DNA from: Rhypophila decipiens
Lineage: Eukaryota > Ascomycota > Sordariomycetes > Sordariales > Naviculisporaceae
Direction: 5' to 3'
NCBI GenBank assembly: GCA_033297075.1
Contig: MU858053.1
Coordinates: 372,001-436,000, forward strand
DNA length: 64,000 nucleotides
Below are positions 11,000-20,501 of this stretch, one piece after another (within the stretch, counting starts at the first letter, position 1; the number at the start of each line of letters is the position of its first letter). Made by a program: the position numbers and the translations under genes. The notes under the pieces are model-generated. The model made no database searches, was not told the DNA's origin, and was given only the letters and a program-made list of their open reading frames with translations.

Positions 11000-13603
11000 C
11001 TATTGAGCAGCCCGTTTCAATTGATCCATGATATTCTGAACAATCGCGGCATTAGGAGCAGCGCCTACGCCGGTGGGAGAAACCGGACCGCCTGAAGACA
11101 TATACCCCGGGGCATGCGCATAGCCCTGGTGTGCAGTTGGTGGCACAGGTACCGGCTGAGAAGCTGCAGCGTTTCTGAGATTCCCCAAGAGAAGATTGAT
11201 ATCAACCTGGGGAACTTGAGGTCCGGCGGCGGCGGGATGATAGCCAGGATGAGCGCCGTGTTGTGGCCCCATGGGCGCCTGGTTGGTTTGAAGTGAAGCT
11301 AAAAGAGCCTGGAGAGATGTATTGTCGAGTTGGCCGACCATGCTAGCCAAATCCGGCTGAGCAACTGCAGGAAGAGGCGGTGCTTGAGGATGTGGGTAAG
11401 GGTATGGATATCCTGCCGAAGGGTCTGCTGGGTATCCTGAGCCGTAAGGAATCCGGGGATATGGAGCCTGAGGCTGAACTGGGGAAACAATCGGTTTGGA
11501 CTTCTCCCTCAGGACCAACTCGGCTGCAATCGAAGGCTCGAGGCCTTGGTATGATTCAAACCGGACATTGGCTCCTCCAGAACGGCTAAAGACCTGAATA
11601 GAAAGCTTGGCGTGCGTCTGAGCAGCGAAATCGAGATCGACGATGGCATGCACACCTTCAAGCACCTGTCGTCGCACCAGGGCATCCCGTGGGAAGCGGG
11701 GGCTGAGAAACATGACATCGGTTTTCAGTCCTCTGTCGTTGAAGACTCGCTGGACCCAGCTGACGAAATCTCTGTCGACTTCTTGGAGAAGGAGGAGCTG
11801 AACGTCTGGGATATCGTTTCCATAGCGTCGTGGGAGGTCAAGGTGGTCACTTTCCGCCGTTGCTGCACGCCGAGGCGGACTGGGGCTTCTACGGCGGTAT
11901 GAATCATTCTCAAATCTAGAAAAGCGTGGTGGCGACCTAGATCGGCGCCGGTCAAGCGCATTTCCGACTTCCCGGTCTCTGGGATAGAATCCATCTCGGT
12001 TGCCATTACGAACGTCATTTCGTCGCGGAGAAGGGGAGCGACCTGGGCGATAGTCGTCCCGCCGCCAGTTTGCATCTCTGCCCTCGTAGCGATCACGGCC
12101 ACCACGCGAGTCTCGGCGATCAGGGGACCGATTCCGGTCCTCCTTCTTCTTGGTTCGGGAAACTTCGAGGTCTGGAAAATGGTGAGCTTCAGCCCCTCAC
12201 CAGCGGGACATGAACAGGAGAAAACTTACGAATCTTCCTTCCACCCATCTCAATGCCTTGGGCATTTTGTATCGCGACCTTGCCTTCTTCGGCGGTATGG
12301 TATTGAACAAACCCAAAGGCACTCTTTAGGGAAATCTGGGCCAGACGACCGAACTTGTGGAAGACGTTGAACACTTCACGCTTTGAGACTCGTTCACTGG
12401 ACAGATTTCCTAGCCAACAAGTCAGCTTCTGCAAAACAACATATCGAACGACGTGTGCTTACCAATGAAAATTCTTGATCCATCTGGGAATTTCTCCCAT
12501 TTTGCCTCGGATGTGTACTGTTTCTCATCCGCCATAAACACTTCCCATTCCTGCTGGGTCGACGCGGCGTGGAACTGATGTATAGATGCATCGCTAGCTC
12601 CGGGTATTGGGTGAACATTTGCGGGCAATGGATGGACTGGACGTTGGCTGGCATTGGAGGATGTTGTTGGCGGAATAGGAGGGAGGGAAGATACAGCTTC
12701 ACTCGCGGTGCCGGGTGCGCCAGCAAACGTATGCACACCGCGTGGCGCCGTCTGGTTGGCAATGGACATGGACGTCGCCGAAGGCGGAATGATATTATGT
12801 GATCCGGTCTCAGACGGGTGAGGCTGGGGATTGCTAGGAAGATGGCTGGGCTGTTGAGCAACGATGGGCCTAGGAGGAAGAGAAGCATGATGAGACAGAT
12901 TCAGAGCACCGGCCGGGGCAGCTTGAGATGCAAGTGTGGCTTGTTTCGGTGACGCCGGGGGTGGTGGTGTTGTGGCGGCTCTAGCTGTGATGTCCTCTAC
13001 CAATTTTCGTATGTCAACAGTCGCGGCATCATCTTCATTTGCCGAGGTAATACTAGTAGTGGCAGCAACGGGGGAACCGCTTGGACTGGGAGCATGGGCA
13101 GAATTATCTTTCAACTCGTCCAGAGGTGGTCTGGGAAGCGAGGATGCGGGCGAAGGGCTGCCGTTCGGTACAGAAGGATGCCCAGCAGGCGTCTTGGATT
13201 CCGCTTGTGAAATCGGCGATGGAGATGGCTGGGTCATGCCGTTGGTTGACGCCGGGTCCCGGCATGGTGACTGGGCAGATGTGGCGGGTCTATGAGCAGG
13301 AGACTCGCTCTTGAGTATAGGGTCAGGTGTGGAGGGACTATTCATGGATTCTGACGACGCCTCTGGTACATCTGGCTGAGCCTGAACAGCTGCTGCAGTC
13401 TGCTGTTCCTGTTTCGTGGGCGAGTCAAAGGTTCGCGCATAGTCATCGGCGAGAGCGCCAGGCTCATCCTTCTGCTCCTGTCCATCATCGACCTCGTCAT
13501 AAGCATCGAAGCTGTCGTCGGATCCCTCTTGGGACTCATCAGAATAATCCCCACCGACTACAATGGTGTCGGATATTTCAGCTGCATCTTGGCTGGGCTG
13601 CAT
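11000..13603 (-). CDS. nab3: Nab3-type nuclear RNA-binding protein
   Basis: Partner of Nrd1 in yeast, where the complex terminates short non-coding transcripts and recruits the exosome. Three exons: 13603-12463, 12409-12230, 12171-11000, all phase 1 joins, 830 residues. The start is the first ATG of the frame (MQPSQDAAEIS); the frame is open upstream only from a TTG. Layout: acidic N-terminus (EESQEGSDDSFDAYDEVDD type), long Ser/Pro-rich linker, then one RRM beginning RIFIG-NLSSERVSKREVF with RNP1 KSAFGFVQY (about residues 375-442), an Arg/Ser/Asp-rich stretch, a second folded domain VQLLLLQEVDRDFVSWVQ...DVMFLSPRF (about 560-665), and a Pro/Gln/Gly-rich tail ending in short helices NLLLGNLRNAA and IVQNIMDQLKRAA, as in yeast Nab3's self-assembly helix. 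The RRM's splice junction inside RIFIG is why the domain looks split in raw frames. Confidence 0.9.
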
Positions 13604-14482
13604 GGCGGCGGGTCCTGGCGCCAGAACGAACGCAAACACTGGGAGACAGCCGGGCTGTACGAACAATGCCGGTGAGAAAGTGTGAGCAGGCGCTGGGGCC
13701 TAGGGGTGGTGAGGAAAGATGGGCTTGATTGTGGGCAAAATCTCTTGAGCTCGCTCATCAAAATGCGGGGTCTTCCAAGCAGAATGCTGTTGGATAAGGT
13801 TGCGCCAGTCTCTACTGTAAAGTTGCTGATGATGAGTAGATGACTGTTCTCACCTTCTGTGGATCAGCTACACGGGCTCGAGACGAGGCAAGGAAGGCAA
13901 TTGAAGAAGGCAGGTCCTGCTGAGTGCGCTGTCAGAGCTCGATGAGGTTGAAGACTAGGTAAGGTATTGTTGGTGTGAAGCCAAGTCCCCCCGAGAGTTT
14001 GTGAGCAAAAGGTCGCGAGCAGAACACGGCAATTGATGCACAAAAAGTGTTGCAGAGAAGAAACTGGGATTTTGTGTTTGAGTGACTGAAATTTTCGTGG
14101 GCGGAAATCCTAGAGTTTATGTTCACATTGCAAGCAGTCGATCAAGACATGACAAGCCTGGGGGGAAAAAATCGAATGGAAGCTTCCGCGAACTTGGGAC
14201 GACAACAACCCTGAAGTTATGGAGACCGTTGAAAAGTCGCAGTGGAGCACAGCGGCCCACTTTTCGATCGACCAATGTGGGGGTCGGAACGGAGACGACA
14301 CGGACTTGGTATCCGTACACCGTGTCCGTACCCGGTACCGGGGCTGACATATCTGGTTGGTTCGCTTGTCAGTCCAATCAGTGCTCTAGTTGCTAACCCT
14401 TAGGACTACGGAACAAACCTTGATCACCTTCAACATCAGGTTCATCATTCAGACTGGCAATGGCAAGACAAAGTCATAAACG
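13604..14482. promoter_or_regulatory. Divergent intergenic region, nab3 / mitochondrial GGQ gene
   Basis: Contains both promoters. A tract at 14311-14342 carries repeated TCCGTAC/GGTACC steps (see dispersed motif finding). No gene seen. Confidence 0.45.
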
Positions 14483-15277
14483 ATGCAGGGCATCATAAGT
14501 CGACACATCTTCTCCTGGAAAACGATCAGTATCCTGCCTCTGTTTCCCAGGCGATTTCTGAGGCACCAGGCGTATGATGCAGGTTTCGATCCAGATGACC
14601 TGGCTGAAGCACGCATTTGGCGGTCGTCATTCCAACCAGGCACTTTGCCAAAGGGCAGCACCTCGTTTTCTCGTTCACAAGGTGCCGGAGGCCAGCATGT
14701 TGGTTTGATCCTTCTCGTAGCGAAATGAAATCTCTTTATTCTCCTTGTAAAGAGTGAATACCCACTGACTGACTAGCCCCTCCGTCACAGGTCAACAAGT
14801 GCGTCATGAAAATCGACTCCTCATCTTTTTGTAACAGAAATTGACCGGGTTTCTAGGACTGAGACGAAAGCAACAACCACTTGGCCAGTGTCGCAATTGT
14901 TGACCGTTCTTCCCAAGATATTGCATGGTCATATTCGAGCATCAAAATACTATTCGAGGAACAATGACAGTATCACAATGCAGGCACAGGCGCACCGGAG
15001 CAGGACTGCTAATATGGAGGACAACCACTCAAAGCTATACGGGGAGATCCAAGATATTTATCGGAAGGTGGTGCCCGGGGAGTCCAGTCCAGATAAGGCA
15101 CGCAAGTATGAAGCACTGTAAGTCATATGAGATAGTGAGGGTACTGAGTATGTTGGAAGAAAAGGCTCAAGTCTGACACTCTTCGGCAGCAAGACAAGCG
15201 CCAATGCATCACGACTGAAGTCCAAGAAACAGCATGCTTCGAAGAAGATGGGCAGAAAAGGTGGCTCTGATCACTAA
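14483..15277 (+). CDS. Mitochondrial GGQ-domain peptidyl-tRNA hydrolase (Pth4/ICT1 type)
   Basis: Class-I release-factor relative that hydrolyses peptidyl-tRNA on stalled mitoribosomes without codon recognition. Assembled from four exons: 14483-14698, 14791-14798 (only 8 nt), 14857-15117 and 15190-15277, giving 190 residues with every junction in phase. The first exon ends in GAGGQH; the microexon supplies V-N-K, and the third continues TETKATTTWPVSQLL, so GGQ-HVNK-TETK is rebuilt exactly as in the family (GGQ at about residues 69-71). A basic tail (LKSKKQHASKKMGRKGG) matches the C-terminal extension that ICT1/Pth4 proteins insert in the mRNA channel. The N-terminus SRHIFSWKTISILPLFPRRFLRH is Arg-rich and acid-free, fitting mitochondrial import. 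No stop-codon-recognition domains are present, and the protein is far too short for mtRF1. Assignment is strong; the ORFs taken singly do not reveal it. Confidence 0.93.
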
Positions 15278-15759
15278 ATCTGCAGCTGCGCGCCTCCTAC
15301 GAATAGATGAGCAAAGTAGTGGTACAGCTTGAAGAAGTCTTGTTCGGTCAAGTCACATATACCCAGTTGGGAGTGTGCATGATTCTAAAAACTGTAATTG
15401 TTAGTACGTAGTATGTACATGTAATGATATAAAAGGAACATGCACATTCAGCCTCCTGCGGTGTTGTATCCGTACACTACATCCGGTCAGCTGTCCTTAC
15501 CGCCCTGTACACCTGTAGGAAAGCTTGGCAGGTAGATACTGTACCTGACAAATAGGGGGTATCCGTATCCGTACAAGGCCAGCCACAAACCTCCTTTCGA
15601 TTAGGCTAGGTGCCATACTCCACGCGTCGCGTGGAGATAGGGGGCCCTTGATGATTTCGGGAACGAATGCAACTCTCACTTGTTGCTTATATCAAAGCTG
15701 CTGATGCTCAACAATTCACAATCCTTCACCCCTCGAATGTTACCGCCAAAGCAAGCCCT
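15278..15759. other. Intergenic, with TATCCGTATCCGTAC tract
   Basis: Downstream of the GGQ gene and upstream of the flavocytochrome. Holds two ATCCGTAC-type tracts (15466-15474 and 15561-15574). An in-frame ATG for the next gene also exists at 15667. Confidence 0.45.
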
Positions 15760-17699
15760 ATGACCTGGCCGCTGGAATTTCAAGACCTGTCGCCGGCCGA
15801 CAAGCAAGTCCGGCGCCAGGAGCTTGACAGATATGCCGAAATCGCACAGCTCTCGGTGTTTCTTCCACTCGCTCTCGGGATACTCCACAGGATAGTGACG
15901 AGTTGGACCTCCAAGTCCCGAAGTGATACTTACTCTGTCATCCCGAACTATCCACCGGCAAAAACTCAACGACCAGGTGAACTGTCTGCTCGACTTCGAA
16001 AGTTATCATGGTGGCTCGGTGAGGATGTCGTTGCGTTTGGAACCAGCTGGGGTCAGAGAGACCAATGGATCGTAGGAGTTTCTTGGGGCCTCTGGTTGTT
16101 ATTCTTGTGCGTTTTGGACACTCATCGTGGTAAGTGGTTATTTCCGTGCTATCAAGTCACGGCTTTCTGTGATCGAGAGCCTTGTGCCCATGATATCGTG
16201 GCCGGTCAACACTCCTTTTTTCCCAGCTTGAGGGGAATCCATGTCCCTTCTGTGGATGCTAACTGCCGGTAGACTATCTACACGTCACAAAGCGATTCGG
16301 TATCATTGCCGCATCGCAGTATCCAATCCAGTACCTCTTGGCCCTCAAGTCACTCAACCCCTTTGCCTATGTCTTGCGTTCATCACATGAGCGAGTCAAC
16401 CGTTGGCATCGCGTATTGGGGGTCATTATCTATACTTTGCTATGCCTACATGTCGTCTTTTACCTCAACTTCTTCGTCCAAGCTGGCCTATTCCAGAAAC
16501 GGTTGCAAGACCCAGTTGTGATATTTGGTGTTGTGGCGTTTTGGGCCTTGACTCTCCTCAACACCACGGCGCTATCCAGGGTTCGACAGTATTCGTACCG
16601 GCTATTCTTCCTCACTCATTTGTTCGTCGCCTTTGCAATGCCGCCGTTGCTTTTTCTTCACGCCCTGCCGGCAAAATGGTTCATGGCTGAGGCACTCGTC
16701 GTCTTCGTGGCCGATCTCGCCTCCCGCAAGATGGACACTGTAGTTGCGCACGCTTCATTCGAGACCATCCCCGGCACCAACTTGGTCAAAATCACTGCAT
16801 CCCTCCCACACCACAAAATCAACCGCTTCCGAGAGCATCCCGGTGCACATATCTACCTGAATCTCCCGGCACCATCACGGATGGCGGACAAAACATCGGC
16901 GGCGCACCTCCTTTTTGAGTTCCTGTTTAACCCCTTCACAGTGGCCGCCGTCGATGAAGACAATGGTGACCTAACCCTGGTGGCCCGTCATCGCGGTGGA
17001 CCCATGACAGCAGCGTTGGGCCAGCTTGCACGCGGAATATCCTCGGGCCCAGACGCTTCCAAATTCCCCCTGTCAATCGAGGGACCTTACGGCGTCCTCT
17101 CCCACGCAACGTCCCTCACCAGTGGCGAGTTCGACAGGATCCTGCTGGTAAGCGGAGGCATAGGTGCGACTTTTACCCTCCCACTGTACAGGGCCATCGT
17201 CAACGACAACCCAAGCGCCAAGGTCGAGATGGTGTGGGCCATCCAGACCGCCGGGGACGCCACCTGGGCCGTGACGGGAGGCAACGACGTGCATGGGATT
17301 ATGAACGACGAGAAGGTGCATATCTTCCTCACAGGGCAGATGATGGATCCCTCGTCTTCGGGGAGCATCTCAACTACCTCGAGACCACCGAGAACAACCA
17401 ACTCCCGCGGTCGTCGAGCAGATAGTGTTGGCGAGGGCAGTGGCGTGGATGAAGGAGAGGTGGAGATGAGCGCCATGTACCGCGACCGGAGACGGAACAA
17501 GTACACTTCTCAACATAACCGGAAGCGGCCGGACCTGAGGAAAATCGTGGATGATATCTTTGAGCATGGACACGAGGAGCGGGTTGCCGTGGTGGTGTGC
17601 GGTCCTGAAGAGATGGCGAATGAGCTGAGACAGCATGTCGGAGAGTGGGTGATGAGGGGCCGATCTGTCTGGTGGCACAAGGAGGGCTTCAGCTTCTAA
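15760..17699 (+). CDS. Ferric reductase / NADPH-oxidase-like transmembrane flavocytochrome
   Basis: Membrane electron-transfer protein of the FRE/NOX superfamily: cytosolic NAD(P)H to FAD to two hemes and across the membrane. Exons 15760-16129 and 16273-17699 join in phase 1 to 598 residues; an alternative in-frame ATG at 15667 would add 31 residues. About six membrane helices in the first 350 residues. Two His pairs with the canonical spacing of 14 are visible: WH-(13)-H in HRVLGVIIYTLLCLH, and H-(13)-H in HLFVAFAMPPLLFLH, the bis-heme ligands. The FAD-binding motif, normally HPFT, reads NPFT. NAD(P)H site: LLVSGGIGATFTLPLYR, and the C-terminus ends in a WHKEGFSF-type motif close to the family's terminal aromatic. 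A Ser/Arg-rich insert (about residues 475-530) interrupts the nucleotide-binding domain. Could be an iron reductase or a superoxide-making Yno1/Aim14-like enzyme; sequence alone does not decide. Confidence 0.88.
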
Positions 17700-18039
17700 C
17701 AGTGTCGTGTGCATGTATCTCATATTCTGTGCCTATATAGAATTTAGATGTTGAATATAAGCCGCCCTCCTGCATCCATCGCAGCGGGCCTAACTCCGAG
17801 ACCACCTGAACAAACTTTTTTACAAGTGTATAAAATGATGGAAACAAGAAGTGGGTCGTCAATGTTTTAGAAAAGCAACCAGTAGCCCACCTAAACAGCA
17901 GAATAGTTGAAAGTATGATACAAGAACGCGCATGAGAGATAAACGCCCGGGAAACTTTTGCTCGCCATCATGAGATTCCCAATGCCCTTACCAAACCCCA
18001 GTTTACCAAACTCCACATTTCTTTTTCCACTCGACCCGA
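17700..18039. other. Convergent intergenic region
   Basis: 3' ends of the flavocytochrome and the VanZ-like gene face each other. Nothing else seen. Confidence 0.5.
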
Positions 18040-18834
18040 TCAACCAGCCCTTTTTGTGCCCGTGTCCTTGCTGGTAGCGCCTCCAATATCCCCATCATCT
18101 TCGTCCCACGCATCATCGTCGGCGTGCTCGTCCCAGTTATCCACCTCCTCTTCTAGCGTCACCGGCGCTCGGTGAGTGGTGTCGGCGGTGGTCGTCCCCA
18201 TTGTGCTCGTCGTCGTGGTCGAATTTGTCGCAATAACAACACCCTCCTCATGCCCATCGACGCTTTGCCTTGCCATAAATCCAGGCCCCTCGCCCAGCTC
18301 CAGATCCTCCTGCTCGTCTAAACCAACATCCTCCTCCCCATCCTCCCCAGGCACAGCATTATAGTGCTTGCGCACCCTCTTGCGCTCAAGCATGCGCTTG
18401 TGGTACCACGAGCACAATCCCAACCCAGCCAACGAGCCCACTACATTCCCGACGACATCGAATAGATCAAACTCGCGCCCGTTAGGGAGCAGCGCCTGAA
18501 GTACCTCGGACCCGACGCCCAGTCCGAGGGTGCAGACCACCAGTGTCAGATTAAGCGTGCGCCGGCGGTTCGTGTCGATGATCCAGTAGAAGACCAATGT
18601 CAGGAGGAAGAAGGTTACGAGGTGTAGGACCTTGTCGTTCACGAGCGCATTGACTTGGAAGGAGGTCAGGCCTGCGTAGCCTGCGATGAAGAGAAGCAGG
18701 AAGAAGAGACCTGTTTTGTGTGGGTTGGGCAGAAAGGTTTTTGTTAGCGGGGCTTTTCTTGCGGCGGGCGCATAACTGTCAAGTGACGCTTGCGAAAGGC
18801 TCGACGAACCTGCAAAGGGAAGCCGTATCCTCAT
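18040..18834 (-). CDS. VanZ-like family membrane protein
   Basis: Single exon, 264 residues. After a short basic Ser/Ala-rich N-terminus, four hydrophobic helices occupy about residues 35-150. The core reads NDKVLHLVTFFLLTLVFYW and later NGREFDLFDVVGNVVGSLAGL: the conserved D-K-x-x-H and E-F-D-x-x-D-x-x-x-N pattern of VanZ-like proteins, plus SEVLQALLP between. The C-terminal third is cytosolic, acidic and low-complexity (Asp/Glu/Thr, with a run of Thr and Ser-Thr). VanZ-like proteins are of unknown biochemical function in fungi; the bacterial namesake gives low-level teicoplanin resistance. Function is therefore not assigned beyond the family. Confidence 0.85.
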   Translation of the reverse strand: MRIRLPFAGSSSLSQASLDSYAPAARKAPLTKTFLPNPHKTGLFFLLLFIAGYAGLTSFQVNALVNDKVLHLVTFFLLTLVFYWIIDTNRRRTLNLTLVVCTLGLGVGSEVLQALLPNGREFDLFDVVGNVVGSLAGLGLCSWYHKRMLERKRVRKHYNAVPGEDGEEDVGLDEQEDLELGEGPGFMARQSVDGHEEGVVIATNSTTTTSTMGTTTADTTHRAPVTLEEEVDNWDEHADDDAWDEDDGDIGGATSKDTGTKRAG

Positions 18835-20501
18835 TATACTAAATATGTAGGTAGGTTGCTTTTAGAACTTGAGAAGGCGTCAAAAATCGACCGCACGATG
18901 GGTGTATGTCTTGAATCGCTTTAGTTCGCTTTTTGGGTACGGATATGTTTTTTTTTTACAAAATCCGACGCAAACCGCTATCTTGGCATGATCATGGCAA
19001 TGATATGAATTATCAGGACAGGCGATGAAGATTGTAGGTAACGTTTTGGACCTTGAAGATCAAGATGTGTGAGAGGTTACAAAAGCGCCCGATTCTCAAT
19101 CCTGGCAAGGCGTCCAGCTTGCCCGTTTCTTCTGTCAGCTCCCGATGTGGCGCTCTCAGGGAACAGCTCAAACACTGCAGTGGTGGTACAGGTCTAGCGT
19201 GTTCCGGGGAGTGGATTGATCGCACGTTAGCGTCCTGTACAGGATCTACTGCTAGAGCTTTAACTTTCGATACTTTGACACACAGCTCTCCCAACACGCC
19301 TGGTTAGATTCCAGAAAAGAAAAAGAGCTTAATTACTTATGACTGATCTAACATGCGCTTCTTCAGCTTCTTCCCCTTCCTTTTTCAGCCGCACGATAGT
19401 ATACAGCTATGGTAGCTTGCATCGTAGTTGTTCCATGCTAGCAAGTGACTCTTCAGATGTGTATACTCCGCATGGGGGGAAGTTCCAGGCTCTCAGCACT
19501 CACAGCCTGCTGCGACAGGGAAGGTGGGGCAAAACCTCGGGAGCTCCCCAGATTTCGGATCCCTATCCGTATAGTTTATTTACACGTTAAACACATGGTT
19601 ATTCCAACCGCGTAGGCAAAGAAACTTCGAGGAACATTCATTACATATTGCAATTGCACTTCCCATCTTTAAGAACCATGGCGAGGTATCTTTACAGACT
19701 TCCACTTTTGCATGGTCCTTGCTTTCTTTGGGTGTTGCAATAGCTGATTCATACCCCGTATCCGTACTCCGTATCCATACGGGGAACGGCACCAGTCCAT
19801 ATTGCTCCGTGTTATCAGATGCGCTGGGATGCGATCGCTCTTTAACTGAAAGTAGTCCTGGAGAAATGAATCGTGAAATGAGTTAAACGCACTGGTGACA
19901 ATGCAGCATATATATAAACACTTTCTTCTCTTGCATTCGATGTTAGGGCAAGATATATAGGCAATACTTGGATAGATCAACGGCTGGTCGAAGGCGCGGT
20001 CACGTGACTAGTAGCCTTTCGCCTCTTGGGTTGTCAACGGGAGAGTGACTTCCATCGACTCAGCAACACAGACAGCGTCGCGCTCCAACTTGGGTATTTC
20101 TGAAAGGTAATGCAATAAAGACAATCGATACAATATAGCCAAACATTTCATCCCATTCAGGAACCCGTCACGTCCTTTGGTCGTCTACGCGACACCGTAC
20201 AATCTTTTAGAGGTACCCGCCGCCTGGTCTGTGCAGTCTACAACAACTAGGCCTGGGATTCACATCTTACAAACCTCAACTCTTCAATCCAGGCAAATAT
20301 CGTCTACATCCTCCATCCAGGAAAGACCCCCCACCATCGCGATTGATTTCAGCATTTGGTTACCATCTCTATCGAAGCCGCTCTTTTCATCCATGTAACC
20401 TTGATTTCCCGAATCGCCCTGGTGCTGGCTGAACACGAGCGCCATTGGGAAGCGCATGGCGACCGGCCGACCACCTCGCTTCTAAGCAATCAGGACCAAA
20501 A
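18835..20501. other. Intergenic between divergent VanZ-like and spt7 genes
   Basis: No gene supported. Contains an imperfect hairpin at 19754-19784 with arms CCCCGTAT and ATACGGGG enclosing further CCGTA steps. The part after about 20000 is C-rich leader-like sequence for spt7, possibly with a leader intron I could not resolve. Confidence 0.5.

Noticed and set aside
10637..11095. 152-codon plus-strand frame
   Set aside because: Overlaps the 3' end of nab3 antisense and lacks any recognisable motif.
13604..13666. Longer N-terminus for Nab3
   Set aside because: The extra codons start at TTG; the first ATG is at 13603.
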